Origin: a virus
Length of the DNA: 24,749 bases
Reading direction: 5' to 3' (one strand)
Virus record (IMG/VR): IMGVR_UViG_3300024520_000475
Span: 1-24,749 of that record
Shown here: in pieces, positions 5,035 to 14,555 of the stretch
Layout: each line of letters starts with the position of its first letter
Position numbering within the stretch: the stretch's first letter is position 1
Program-made: the position numbers and the translations under genes
The notes under the pieces: generated by a model
The model's database searches: none
What the model was told of the DNA's origin: nothing
What the model saw: the letters and a program-made list of their open reading frames with translations, nothing else

Positions 5035-6929
5035 TACGTCCCTCCCTCATTAGATGATAGTTCTTCTACCCCCTTACTCACCTCTCCCGCTGCTTCAGGT
5101 ATAACCTTAGTAGGCTCTCCCTCTACAGAGGTTTGGTCTTTGGGCAGGGGAGCAGTGCCACCAAACAGACTATTAAGATAAATATCGACTGACCCAAAAC
5201 TATCTTGCCATACTCTAGGGTTTTCACGCGCATACCTCTCTAATGATGAAATGTCACTAACCATCCGTGGAGATATTTCTCCATCAGCTGTTACCGTCTT
5301 CTTAGCACCACCTGCCAGCACTGCAGCTACGTTCTGCTCGGCACCTGAAGTGTGTTCCAGAAACTCGAACTGTGTGGGGAGGGATACCTGTATGTTGGTT
5401 GGTAGCGCTCCCACGGTGTTGTACTGAATCAGCTTGGCTTCCCTTGCCATCGAGTTCAACACCACCTGCTCCTTAGCAGGGTCTTGCTGCAGCACTCTAC
5501 GGAACTCAGGCGAGTTAACTGCATCCCCTATATGAACCCCCTTGAATGAGGCTAATGTAGCTTCCAACTCTTCCGCATCCTGCGTCTTGATAATAGGGAG
5601 GGAGGTCGTAGGTTCACTTAATACACCCGCCCCCGCTACCGCTTCCGCACTCCCCTCTACAGGAAGGGCTTTCCCTCCCATGATGGAGTTTACCGCATCT
5701 AGTTCAACTGCAGCTATCTGCTCTTGTGTCATAAACTCAGACAGCGCCTTCCCTATCGGGGAGTTCTCCAGCATCTTAGATGAGAGTTTGGAGGGGTTTG
5801 TGAAAGCGTCTAAGAACTTCTGCCCCAACTCTGGCCCCAGCTTCTCCCAAACAGTGAAGATACCTGGGTTACTGCGTAAGATCTTAGAGTAAGTCATAGA
5901 CTTCAGCGCACCATCTGCACTCTCTATATCCTTAACAACGTTATCGTAAAACTCAGAATACCCTGCATTCTCTAACTGAGCTGTCCAGGTCGTATAAGTG
6001 TCAGTCAAACTCTTCATAGCCCTGGCTTGATCTGCCTCATTCAAGTTAGCCCTCTCTATCTGCAGCCTCCCCCTCTCTAGCTGAGTGGCTGTAAACAACT
6101 CCCAATCCCTCATATCAGAGGCCTGTAGTCCACCCTGGACTTGGAGGAGTGTAGTGAAAGTCTGAGAGTCGCCAGCTAACTGCTGACCGATATCAAAGTC
6201 TACTATCTGAAAGGCTTCCTGCTGAGAGATTGTCTCACGCTGTTTAAGCGCTTCAATCATAATAGTGTTAGCCCGCTGCTCTTGAATAAACCCTACAGCC
6301 AGTGAGGTATTAGCCACCTTCCCTGTCCTAACCAACTCCTCGGCTATGAAGATATCACTCTGGGCTTGAGTGGCCTGTGCCTTAATAGCGGCATCTCTAC
6401 CTAACTCAGCTGGAGTCTTCCCGAAGAAAGCTGTACGAGCTGCACCAGATGATCCACCCCCAACTACTTGGTCATAAGAGCTAATGAACAAGGCTGACAG
6501 TGGATTGGCAGCAAACTCCTTCCTATTCTGCAACCTGCGGTTATTAGCCTCGGCGCTAGAGATAGCTCCAGCATCTAAGGCAGCCTGCAGTCGCCTGTCA
6601 TTAAGGTCAGCTCTAGCTAGAAACTCCCGCTTCCTCTGTCCCACCTGATCAGCTGTTGGTTCATTCTCAGCCAACTCGGTAGCACCGCTAGTAGCAGGGT
6701 CGAAGGCGAAAGCTGCTTCTACTACCGCGGTAGCTTCAGCCTGACTCTCATCACCCCCTAACTGCTGCTCTCCCTTCTCTGCAGCAAACCCTCCACCAAC
6801 CCCCTGTACGAAATTCGAGATAGCTTCAGCTTGCTGAGCCGTCTTCTGATTGAAGGCTTCAGGGCCATGTACTGTACGTTGGGAGGCTGTAAAGTCCGTC
6901 CCACCGATATCTATTTTAAAGTCTGGCAT
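5034..6929 (-). CDS. Internal virion protein (T7 gp15-like position)
   Basis: The 631-residue, Ala/Gln/Glu-rich, largely helical protein has no signal peptide or membrane segment. Size, composition and place directly after the giant internal virion protein match the second core/ejection protein of T7-like phages, which is packed inside the capsid and passes into the cell during DNA delivery. I see no enzyme motif. The C-terminal 40 residues are acidic and low-complexity (EVSKGVEELSSNEGGT). The start codon overlaps the stop of the upstream gene (TAATG), indicating coupled translation. Assignment rests on synteny and composition rather than sequence identity. Confidence 0.65.
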   Translation of the reverse strand: MPDFKIDIGGTDFTASQRTVHGPEAFNQKTAQQAEAISNFVQGVGGGFAAEKGEQQLGGDESQAEATAVVEAAFAFDPATSGATELAENEPTADQVGQRKREFLARADLNDRRLQAALDAGAISSAEANNRRLQNRKEFAANPLSALFISSYDQVVGGGSSGAARTAFFGKTPAELGRDAAIKAQATQAQSDIFIAEELVRTGKVANTSLAVGFIQEQRANTIMIEALKQRETISQQEAFQIVDFDIGQQLAGDSQTFTTLLQVQGGLQASDMRDWELFTATQLERGRLQIERANLNEADQARAMKSLTDTYTTWTAQLENAGYSEFYDNVVKDIESADGALKSMTYSKILRSNPGIFTVWEKLGPELGQKFLDAFTNPSKLSSKMLENSPIGKALSEFMTQEQIAAVELDAVNSIMGGKALPVEGSAEAVAGAGVLSEPTTSLPIIKTQDAEELEATLASFKGVHIGDAVNSPEFRRVLQQDPAKEQVVLNSMAREAKLIQYNTVGALPTNIQVSLPTQFEFLEHTSGAEQNVAAVLAGGAKKTVTADGEISPRMVSDISSLERYARENPRVWQDSFGSVDIYLNSLFGGTAPLPKDQTSVEGEPTKVIPEAAGEVSKGVEELSSNEGGT

Positions 6930-9900
6930 TATTCCTGTATCCCTCTCTCTTCAAATTCTCTAGCCATTCGTGGATTGGTTCTAGCCTTAGCTAAGCCAAG
7001 TGTCTCACCCCAGCTCTTCTCCAAATCACTCTCCCACCCTTCAACTAAACTCTTCACTTCCTTCCCCCAAACATCGGTAGGCTCTTTGATCAAGTTGTTG
7101 ACCTGGGCCGTGATCTTAGACCTGTCATCGTAGTCACCGTACTTAGTGACTATAGCGTTGATGGCGTATAGAGCAGCTTCATTGGCTCCATCTTCATTCT
7201 CGTCATGTAATAAGTTCATGATCTGAACAATACGTCTAGCCTCTCCATTCTTAACCGCGGTCGGTATGGTACCACCATCTCGGTTATGAACTTCATAGAA
7301 GTCAGCAACTGCTTGTGGTGAGAAGCCAGCAGCCTGAAACAGCATAGTCTGCGTATTAACCTCCCCCCACTCGAAGATAGGTCGACCAGCACCGTTCTTA
7401 TAGAACTGACTGTGCGTCATATCGTAAGCTTTAATCGAGTTAGCTAATGGCCCTGCAAACTGTGCGGTTGATCTGGCCAACACTTCAGCTACTAACGCCA
7501 CCTTACTACTCTCCATACCCTCGGCACTGAAGTCAGCGGATAGCGCATTACCTATGTTAAAGATCCAGTTGTGACCTTTATCATACAGGCTGTAACTGGG
7601 GCCAGCAAGTATCTCTACTATCCGTTGCCCTTCAAGGGAGGTGTTCATCACCTTCTCCAACAGATCCCCACCTAGCGTCATCCTTCCTGACACTACAGCT
7701 TCTACATCCATAAAGTCATTGAAGAACCAAGTAAGCGCTCCATTACGAACAGCCCGCATCTCCTCTTCACTTAGATTGGCAGCATTTAACCCTGCCATAT
7801 CCAGGAAGACTGGAGTGATATACCCAACCAGTGGCACCCCTGCAGCTCCGAAGAAGGCGATCTGCCCTGCTGCCATCCGCGTCTTTTCACTGACAGTAAA
7901 CGAGCTACCGAACAGCTTCTCCATGAACTTAGTATTAACTTGCTGGAACTGTGTAGCCCCTGAGATAACACCTGTCTGGAACTTAGCAGCGTTAGCCTTA
8001 GACATATCCAACCTGAAGTTCTCTGTCCTGGCCAGTATACTCTGCATGTCATCTGCGTCTGGTGTAGCCTTACCTGGGTTCATACTCTTCCAACGATTGA
8101 ACGCTGTAGCGAATGATAACCTGGCACTAACCAATTCTCCAGACTTAAAGAAGAATGTATCGTTAGCCATAACCTTGCGGATAGTACCCGCATCATATGG
8201 CAAGTTAGCCCACAACCCCTCATAGTCTAAGTTGGAAGATGTAATACTCTGCTTAATCCCACTCTTATCCCAAGCCTTATATCCATCTACATCCAACCCC
8301 TTCTTCTCCATCCAGGCTAGATACGTGTCCATCTTAGCTGGCTTGCTGGCAATCATCCTGTCTAGCACCTGATAGGCCATAGACTGGGGTACCGCCTTAG
8401 CTGCATGTATCGGGTTAACCGACAGCGCTATTAAGCCACCAGAAGCCTGTACTAAGTACTGAGCTGGATTGTACATACCGAGTAATGAATGGAATGTAGC
8501 CCCCCTCACTGTACCCAGGGTAGAGTCGACTATGTTCTTACCATGTAACTTCTTAGCAATCCCACCCAACCCCTTACGTTCAAACCATAAGGCGATAGCG
8601 GAAGTCTTAGCCATCATAGATTTCTCTGATGCAGTTGGTACTCCACTGATCAACCCTACTTGTGCGTGAGAGTCTTTAACAAAGCCGTAAGACGGGTGCT
8701 TAGTATCAGCAGCCAGTAGGAGGTCATCAAAGCTCCCTGTAGCCCCTCCAGGTACCACCCCTAGGTCTTTGGCTGTCTTCTCCCAACGTTCCCGTATGCC
8801 CGCTCTAAACAGGCTTATGGGCATCTGCTTAGACAGGTGGTTTACATAACGCTGTAGTCCGTGTAAGGCACTCTCCCTCTCAGCTAACTGAGCTTTCTCT
8901 TCTAGGCCGAATGGAACTGAAGTTTTCTTCCTAGCTCCAGTGAACTGTCCACGAGAGATATTAGTATACTCAGCCTCCCTAGCCGCGGCAGTCATCTCAC
9001 CGTCAGCCAGTACATGCAGCTTAGAAGTGTCAGGCTGTCTCTCCATCCAGGTTACTGCATCTGCATGGTTATCGAAGTAGCGGAGAGTGTGTGGAATACC
9101 ACTCACCTCCTTGCCACCGATATTAAGCGTACTCTCCTGCTTAACGAAGAAGTGTCCATCCTTAGCGATCTTAGGCATGTAGCCAGTACGTTGCCCTAGA
9201 GCTCCAGGTGAAGGGGACATGAACGCATCATCTTTAACCAATGCCCATTCTAAGTTAGTCCCCTCCCCTTTGATAAACCTCCCTTCCGTAACCTTAGCTA
9301 ACCTAAACCCTTTACCATACTTGTCAGTTATCCACTCCTCTGACATATCACTAGCTTTCTCAAATCTATGTGTGGTAATAGAGCCGTCAGCTTTCATAAC
9401 TCCAATAGCGTGAGTGTGAGTGGAAGACTGTTCAAATCCCATCCGGGCAGCATTGGCATCATCATAGCGTTTCATTGGTACAGAATCATCTGCCCAGTCC
9501 ACTATCTTAATCCCTTGAGCGTTACGCATATCCAAGATCTGCTTGTCTTTAGCGTAGTGCATGTGGTCGACTACTTGCCTAATCCCTTTGTATGCAGCTA
9601 CTTCCTTCTCTGTGTACACTACTCCAGTGGTACCGGACAGTAACTCCTGTGCGGTATAAACCTTCTCAGCCTCATCCCCTTGCAGTAACAGAGCGTCTAT
9701 CTTCTTAAACTCCCCCTTATTCAAACTCCCTACAGCACCCCTGATAGCCTTATCGTAACTCTCACGTATGGCACCAGCTTGGAAGTTCATCTGAGCGGGG
9801 AGCTGTACCAGAGTCTCACCATCATCTTTAAAACGGAACAGGGGAGAAGTAATGTGAGCATCTAGGGCATTATACCCCTTGATACCGTCAGATTCGAATG

Positions 9901-11209
9901 TAGTAGTATCAGACACTTTAAAGAAGGACTCCCTAACCCTCTCTTCTCCCTCAGCTCCTACCCTGTAATTTATCTTAAACCCCTTGGCATCTTGCTCTAC
10001 ATTAAGGATGTCAGTTAGAACATCTTCTTTCTGTAACGCCTTAACCTCACGGCTTATAGCCAACTCCCTCTCAGCAGGCTTTAGTGCCAAACCATACTCG
10101 CTAACTTCTTCTACTTTAGCTAGGTTCAACCCCACTGCTTGCTGTGTCTTAAGGATCTGAGCTGCCATACGGCTGTTAGATCCAGGTACCATCTTCATCA
10201 GTGTCTGCCCGCCAGGGACGATTGTAGCAGCTGCATCCAGCACATCTACTCCACCCCTTACCAACCCACCGGCCAACCCCTTAGATACGATCATAGACGC
10301 ACCCTTGACGTTACCTGACTTCACAGCCCTGTTGATAACGTTGGTGGTCTTGATCAGCCATTTCGGTACGGCAGTAGCAATACCTCCCACGATGGTAGCA
10401 GTGGTCACAGCTTGATCTGCTACACCGAACTTAGCGAATAACGACAAAGAGTCTTTATCATAATTACCTGTCAGGTTCATCAATGTCTCTTTCAACATGA
10501 TGCGGTTATCGCCAAGTATATCTTCCCAACCATCTACGATTGAATCCACAACCTTAACCGCTTCTTCTGGTGGCAAGGTCTTAATTCTAACACTTAGTCT
10601 CCCCAGGAAGTCAGAGTAGTCCAGAGCATCCATAGCGGTATATTCCATACCGACTATCTTGGCTACTTCATTCATCCTGATATTCTCTACATCAGGGCCA
10701 AGGAAAGAACCTATGTCCACTACATAGTCACCAAACCCCATCTCGTCACCAACCAGCATAGCTTGATGCTGAAGGTAACTCATGATGGCATACTCGTCTT
10801 TCTCAGAATCAGTCAAGTCAGCAGCATACGGCTGTCCCTCCACTTCATCTCTATACCCCTGCCACACTCCCATGTTAGCGGACTGGAAGCTTTGCAAGCT
10901 ATCCGTCACTTCCTCTGTGGAAGGCGGGCTCCCTGCAGCTATACCTGTCTCAATCCGCTCATTCAGGTCACTGATATACCTTTCGCTGTGCTTAGCAGCT
11001 AGATCTTCAGCTGACTTAGATAGGTAGTCTGGGTCATTGTTTACTTGATCGTATACCCGCTCTCCATTCTCCCCTCTGCCAGATGCCACTGAAGCGTCAT
11101 ACGCGGCTTCTGAGCCACGTTGCATTTCAGTAGGGTCAGTGTATGCCTGCTCTGTTACTTCTGCTGAGAACGTCTGTACGTCGCTCTCTTCTACTTCATA
11201 CTTACTCAT
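6929..11209 (-). CDS. Giant internal virion (DNA-ejection) protein, 1426 residues
   Basis: By size and position this is the counterpart of T7 gp16, an ejected core protein that helps carry DNA across the cell envelope. It is mostly helical and polar, with two hydrophobic stretches that could enter a membrane: about 267-285 (AVTTATIVGGIATAVPKW) and about 1108-1138 (QIAFFGAAGVPLVGYITPVF). T7 gp16 carries an N-terminal lytic transglycosylase domain; I see no clear equivalent here, the first 260 residues being acidic and helical. The stop overlaps the next start. The gene is the largest in the window and makes up about 17% of it. Confidence 0.75.
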   Translation of the reverse strand: MSKYEVEESDVQTFSAEVTEQAYTDPTEMQRGSEAAYDASVASGRGENGERVYDQVNNDPDYLSKSAEDLAAKHSERYISDLNERIETGIAAGSPPSTEEVTDSLQSFQSANMGVWQGYRDEVEGQPYAADLTDSEKDEYAIMSYLQHQAMLVGDEMGFGDYVVDIGSFLGPDVENIRMNEVAKIVGMEYTAMDALDYSDFLGRLSVRIKTLPPEEAVKVVDSIVDGWEDILGDNRIMLKETLMNLTGNYDKDSLSLFAKFGVADQAVTTATIVGGIATAVPKWLIKTTNVINRAVKSGNVKGASMIVSKGLAGGLVRGGVDVLDAAATIVPGGQTLMKMVPGSNSRMAAQILKTQQAVGLNLAKVEEVSEYGLALKPAERELAISREVKALQKEDVLTDILNVEQDAKGFKINYRVGAEGEERVRESFFKVSDTTTFESDGIKGYNALDAHITSPLFRFKDDGETLVQLPAQMNFQAGAIRESYDKAIRGAVGSLNKGEFKKIDALLLQGDEAEKVYTAQELLSGTTGVVYTEKEVAAYKGIRQVVDHMHYAKDKQILDMRNAQGIKIVDWADDSVPMKRYDDANAARMGFEQSSTHTHAIGVMKADGSITTHRFEKASDMSEEWITDKYGKGFRLAKVTEGRFIKGEGTNLEWALVKDDAFMSPSPGALGQRTGYMPKIAKDGHFFVKQESTLNIGGKEVSGIPHTLRYFDNHADAVTWMERQPDTSKLHVLADGEMTAAAREAEYTNISRGQFTGARKKTSVPFGLEEKAQLAERESALHGLQRYVNHLSKQMPISLFRAGIRERWEKTAKDLGVVPGGATGSFDDLLLAADTKHPSYGFVKDSHAQVGLISGVPTASEKSMMAKTSAIALWFERKGLGGIAKKLHGKNIVDSTLGTVRGATFHSLLGMYNPAQYLVQASGGLIALSVNPIHAAKAVPQSMAYQVLDRMIASKPAKMDTYLAWMEKKGLDVDGYKAWDKSGIKQSITSSNLDYEGLWANLPYDAGTIRKVMANDTFFFKSGELVSARLSFATAFNRWKSMNPGKATPDADDMQSILARTENFRLDMSKANAAKFQTGVISGATQFQQVNTKFMEKLFGSSFTVSEKTRMAAGQIAFFGAAGVPLVGYITPVFLDMAGLNAANLSEEEMRAVRNGALTWFFNDFMDVEAVVSGRMTLGGDLLEKVMNTSLEGQRIVEILAGPSYSLYDKGHNWIFNIGNALSADFSAEGMESSKVALVAEVLARSTAQFAGPLANSIKAYDMTHSQFYKNGAGRPIFEWGEVNTQTMLFQAAGFSPQAVADFYEVHNRDGGTIPTAVKNGEARRIVQIMNLLHDENEDGANEAALYAINAIVTKYGDYDDRSKITAQVNNLIKEPTDVWGKEVKSLVEGWESDLEKSWGETLGLAKARTNPRMAREFEERGIQE

Positions 11210-11239
11210 ATAACCTCTCGCCTCTGAGAAGAAAAGAAT

Positions 11240-11698
11240 TTAACCAACTGTTTTGTCTTTGTCGTTACTTGCCAGTTTACTTCCGAGACTGGAAGCTAGA
11301 GAAGAAGTTGCTATACTACCTGCCGTCCCTATCAACCTCTCACCAACACCTACTCTGGATGCATTAGCGACATTCTGTGCCGCATTAGTCAAGATATTAG
11401 CTTCGGAAGTAGCCCTGTTAATACCGCCGATGTTCTCTGACAGCTGGGCTCTAACTGATTGCCCTCCTACTATGGCTGCACTGCTGACACCCTGGCCACT
11501 GGCCGCCGCTACATTCGTCAGCTCTGCCTGAGCTGACTGAGCCTTAGCCCTGGCCACCCTCTTAGACCTAGCGGCCTTCTCCCCTCCAATAGCTCTCTCG
11601 ATCTTAGTCTGCCCTTCCTGAGCCTCCGCTACCTTGCCAGCCCGCTTGTCTGCTGCTACCGCAGCTACTATTGCTGCCGCTATTGCCCAGTAAGCCAT
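11240..11698 (-). CDS. Small internal virion protein (T7 gp14-like position)
   Basis: The 152-residue protein begins with a short hydrophobic helix (YWAIAAAIVAAVAA, about 3-16). Long Ala/Gln/Ser-rich helical segments follow (AKAQSAQAELTNVAAASGQG), then a Ser/Ala-rich C-terminus. This matches the small internal or core proteins of T7-like phages that form the outer-membrane part of the ejection channel. It lies just upstream of the giant internal protein. Its ribosome-binding site (GAGGGGG) lies inside the end of the upstream 55-residue gene, so the two are likely coupled. Assigned by synteny and composition. Confidence 0.7.
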   Translation of the reverse strand: MAYWAIAAAIVAAVAADKRAGKVAEAQEGQTKIERAIGGEKAARSKRVARAKAQSAQAELTNVAAASGQGVSSAAIVGGQSVRAQLSENIGGINRATSEANILTNAAQNVANASRVGVGERLIGTAGSIATSSLASSLGSKLASNDKDKTVG

Positions 11699-11847
11699 AC
11701 ATCCCCCTCAATAAGTTTACTGTCGAGATCACCTTCACCAAACTCTCTGACTAAAGCCCCCTCTAACCTTAACACCCTCTCCCTGTATTCAACATTAGAA
11801 ACAAGAGAGGTACCGCCATAAGTTGTTAACCCTGCTAACTTAGTCAT
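11680..11847 (-). CDS. Small hypothetical protein, 55 residues, upstream of the internal virion genes
   Basis: ATG at 11847 follows AGAGAGGTGTT, a good ribosome-binding site, and the frame closes with TAG at 11680-11682. The product starts MTKLAGLTTYGGTSLVSNVE and continues with a charged helix (YRERVLRLEGALVREFGEGD). The gene overlaps the start of the next by 19 bases and carries that gene's ribosome-binding site, which supports it being translated. The function is unknown. It opens a transcription segment behind the decamer-repeat region and may be a small core or assembly protein. Confidence 0.6.
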   Translation of the reverse strand: MTKLAGLTTYGGTSLVSNVEYRERVLRLEGALVREFGEGDLDSKLIEGDVWLTGQ

Positions 11848-11890
11848 AACACCTCTCTATGTATTTATATTAATAAAGAAGAAGAGTACC

Positions 11891-11940
11891 TTCTTATACT
11901 ATCTTATACTGTCTTATACTCTCTAATACCTTCTTACAGC
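11891..11940. repeat. Tandem 10-bp repeats in the main gap of the late operon
   Basis: Five consecutive decamers fill 11891-11940. The first three are TTCTTATACT, ATCTTATACT and GTCTTATACT, identical at nine positions. The fourth (CTCTAATACC) keeps seven of those nine and the fifth (TTCTTACAGC) six. Read on the coding strand the unit is AGTATAAGAN, phased at about one DNA turn. It lies in the 145-base gap (11848-11992) between tail tube B and the 55-residue gene, together with a small AAGAAG/CTTCTT hairpin about 11878-11895. A regulatory binding array or cluster of promoter -10-like elements is possible. Confidence 0.7.
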
Positions 11941-11952
11941 CCCGGCGGCCTA

Positions 11953-11964
11953 TAACTATAGTTA
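11953..11964. promoter_or_regulatory. 12-bp perfect palindrome TAACTATAGTTA
   Basis: TAACTATAGTTA reads the same on both strands and lies 13 bases from the decamer array in the same gap. It also falls within a 19-residue reading frame overlapping the end of the tail tube B gene, so it may be partly coding. A protein-binding site is possible; a 12-base palindrome can also arise by chance. Confidence 0.25.
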
Positions 11965-11992
11965 CGCACAGAATCGCTAAAAGTAAACCTCA

Positions 11993-14254
11993 TCAAGTAT
12001 CTTCTTCTAATATTTCTGTATTCCAACCATAAATATGACAGTCCTTACCTGGTTCAGATGTGAAGTTTAAACTTAATGCGTTACCTCTCCCTCTGACTTT
12101 ATTCTTAGTAGTTACGACTGTATACCCATAGTCCATCGAGTCATTGACATCCTCTGGCGTATATAACCTAGGAAGTTTGTAAGCTTGAAACTCAACTCCC
12201 CACCTTCCAGCAGCTTCTGTCTCAGTCCATTCCCACTGGGCCTGTACTAAGCAACTACTCGGGCCGATAGGTTCAAACCCCCCTTCATTCCCTTCATCCG
12301 TAAACCCTTGCTCTGTACGTCTGAAGTGAGTGAACAGGTAAGGCATGCGCTTATCCTGAGTCGACTTACCACCTGTCCAGTAGCCAGTAACCAATCGGGC
12401 TGGGCTGTCTATACCATCACCAATGTCTGGCCAGTCATAGAAGTCTATGTTACCCAGCTGAGCTACGGTGTAGTTCCAATCCCCTGCTTCCTTAACGGCA
12501 ACTAAGAACTTAGTGGATAGCTTGGTAGATTCCGATACAGTACGTATCCCTGCAGTAACATCCTCCCCACCGTCCGTCACGGTAACTCCCCCATCAGTAA
12601 CTAGGGTGACTATTGGCTGAGAGATAATGATATCCGCTACATCGATATACCCCATAACGTAGGCAGTATCAGTTGCGGAATCTATAGCGTTAAACTCATT
12701 CTTATAGAATGCTTGTAAGTTCAGGTCGTATATCAACTCTGAGTCATACAGGTTTCCGCTAGGGAGGGTTGTAGATCTATACAGCCACCTCATCTGGCGA
12801 GAAGCATTATCGTAGACAGATGTAACTTCCCTCTTAGCATCCTGTGGAATGGAGTCGTAGAGGGATTGTATAGTCGCCTGAGTTATATTAGTCGACACTC
12901 CGCGGAGGGATGTAGGGTCTATAGAGATCACCTGCAGTCCTGACTTAGCCCAGTACGCTACCCCATCTTCGGCAGTCAAAACTCCCTTACGACTCAAAGC
13001 CCCTATAGAGGATGTCTTTGAGAGGCTCTGGTTGGTCGCTGAGAAGGTATTCTCCCCTCCATGTATCTCCCACACTCCGTTGGACGCAATAACGAACAGG
13101 GAGTTTCCTAGAGGGGCTAAGGCATACACCTCCCCCATCTCTGGAATAACTACGAACCCTCCATCCGTAGCTAGTACATCATTAAAGTTCTCAGATGTCT
13201 GATCGTTCTGGGTATAGCACTTCTGAGCGTTCTCGGTACCTACCTGAGAGAAGGCGATCATGGTGTTGAGGTTTGGAGAGTTGTCATCACTGCCTGTCAG
13301 AGAGGTCTGCTGGAAAGAGTAGAACAACCTCCCCGCATAAGCAGCGACATTGGTAACTCCACCTAGAGCCTTATCAGCCGGCAACCCTGTAGATACATCT
13401 GAGACATCCAACCTGGCCCCGCCTCGATCCCATATATCTTCAAGTATCTTGCTCCCCCTGCCCGCTTCTATCGTCCCCTCAGTCCCCTTGTACAACCCCC
13501 AAGACGAGTACGCCCCTATGGAGGAGACATGATCGGAAGCTTCAAGGAAGTTAGCGTGAATAACGTCCGAGTTAGATGGGTAGAAGCCTTGATGAGAGAA
13601 GGTGTTATCAAGAGGGTCTTCATTGCCTCCCTCCCCTCCATTGGCCTTACCTGCACACATGAATATCTCTGGCCATCCCTGGTTACGTAGGTTGTACCTG
13701 TGGGTTTCAGAGAGGGTTTCAGGGCGCTCACCAGGGCTAAGGCCGTCATCCACACCCCACAGATCCCTCATATGCAGAGCATAGTTCTTTATGGTTATTG
13801 TCTCGAAATCCCTGTTATACGATAGGGTGTATACGAGGTCGTCCCCTCCCGCTATAAACAACTTCCCATCGATAGAGGTCATTGACATGATCGTGGTGGC
13901 ATCAATTTGACTTAGGGTGAGGGTTGTGGAGATGGAATCTGCAGTTATCACATCAGAGTTCGCATTGAAGAACTTTAACTTGTTCCCATCCTGAACTGCT
14001 AGGATCTCAAAGTCCCCTATGTTATCTGGATTCTCCCAACGGTGAGAAGTTACTGCCCCAGTGGTTAGAGAGTCCAGAGGGTGGAGTACGTAGTCATCCT
14101 CGAACCCCATACCGAATCGTCTCTGTCTACTGCCGTCCCTATTGAGGACATAGTTAGCCTCATCTAAGGAGGCATTGTCGGGGTAGGTTAGAGGGCCAGC
14201 CTCTGTTACCAACCCCTTGACAAACGTATTAAACTCAATCCGACCCTTCGCCAT
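11993..14254 (-). CDS. Tail tubular protein B (T7 gp12-like)
   Basis: The 753-residue protein begins MAKGRIEFNTFVKGLVTEAG and then DEANYVLNRDGSRQRRFGM, the typical opening of podovirus nozzle/tail tube B proteins, in which the N-terminus sets up a beta-propeller fold. The body is rich in strands with aromatic and Gly residues, including GVWEIHGG and AYWAKSGLQVISIDP. A short internal duplication VTDGGVTVTDGG is visible at about 547-560. The gene follows tail tube A and a small basic protein, as is usual. It has a good GGAGA site before ATG 14254 and starts inside the end of the upstream gene. The product forms the distal part of the short tail and contacts the fibres. Confidence 0.85.
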   Translation of the reverse strand: MAKGRIEFNTFVKGLVTEAGPLTYPDNASLDEANYVLNRDGSRQRRFGMGFEDDYVLHPLDSLTTGAVTSHRWENPDNIGDFEILAVQDGNKLKFFNANSDVITADSISTTLTLSQIDATTIMSMTSIDGKLFIAGGDDLVYTLSYNRDFETITIKNYALHMRDLWGVDDGLSPGERPETLSETHRYNLRNQGWPEIFMCAGKANGGEGGNEDPLDNTFSHQGFYPSNSDVIHANFLEASDHVSSIGAYSSWGLYKGTEGTIEAGRGSKILEDIWDRGGARLDVSDVSTGLPADKALGGVTNVAAYAGRLFYSFQQTSLTGSDDNSPNLNTMIAFSQVGTENAQKCYTQNDQTSENFNDVLATDGGFVVIPEMGEVYALAPLGNSLFVIASNGVWEIHGGENTFSATNQSLSKTSSIGALSRKGVLTAEDGVAYWAKSGLQVISIDPTSLRGVSTNITQATIQSLYDSIPQDAKREVTSVYDNASRQMRWLYRSTTLPSGNLYDSELIYDLNLQAFYKNEFNAIDSATDTAYVMGYIDVADIIISQPIVTLVTDGGVTVTDGGEDVTAGIRTVSESTKLSTKFLVAVKEAGDWNYTVAQLGNIDFYDWPDIGDGIDSPARLVTGYWTGGKSTQDKRMPYLFTHFRRTEQGFTDEGNEGGFEPIGPSSCLVQAQWEWTETEAAGRWGVEFQAYKLPRLYTPEDVNDSMDYGYTVVTTKNKVRGRGNALSLNFTSEPGKDCHIYGWNTEILEEDT

Positions 14255-14555
14255 CTAATTTCTCCGCTTGCTTCTCAGCCTGTTTAGCCTTCTTCGCCAC
14301 TGCTTTGTCTTTAATCGCCTTGAGGTTCTTCTTAGCCACCTCTTTCTGGGCAGCTTCGACACGGTTCTTCTCCTCAAGCTCTTCCTGCTCTGTCACTACA
14401 TCCCTAATGAGGTATAGTTTAATGGCATCTTTGGCTACCTTCATCTTAGTCCAAGCCCCCTGGAGGGCGGCAGGTGCAGGGCCACCTCCTTCATAGACTA
14501 TTCTATATTCGCCAACTTTGTTGGTCTTAACGATTAACTCTTTTTTAGCTTTCAC
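14235..14555 (-). CDS. Small basic protein between tail tube A and B, 106 residues
   Basis: The start is taken as GTG 14555 (VKAKKELIVKTNKVGEY), which overlaps the tail tube A stop by 11 bases and has GAGG upstream. An ATG at 14636 is in frame but would overlap that gene by 92 bases. The N-terminal part has strands and a EGGGPAPAALQGAW motif common, from memory, in small proteins beside the tail-tube genes of T7-like marine phages. The C-terminal half is a Lys/Glu/Ala-rich helix, probably a coiled coil. Function is unknown; position suggests a tail-assembly or minor virion component. Confidence 0.65.
   Translation of the reverse strand: MKAKKELIVKTNKVGEYRIVYEGGGPAPAALQGAWTKMKVAKDAIKLYLIRDVVTEQEELEEKNRVEAAQKEVAKKNLKAIKDKAVAKKAKQAEKQAEKLDGEGSD

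Noticed and set aside
11935-12000. 19-codon frame (MRFTFSDSVRNYSYRPPGL) overlapping the tail tube B stop
   Set aside because: It is very short with a poor ribosome-binding site; the sequence is better explained as the palindrome-containing gap.
12255-12275. GGTTCAAACC resembling a tRNA T-arm
   Set aside because: It falls inside the tail tube B gene and no acceptor, D or anticodon arms can be formed around it.
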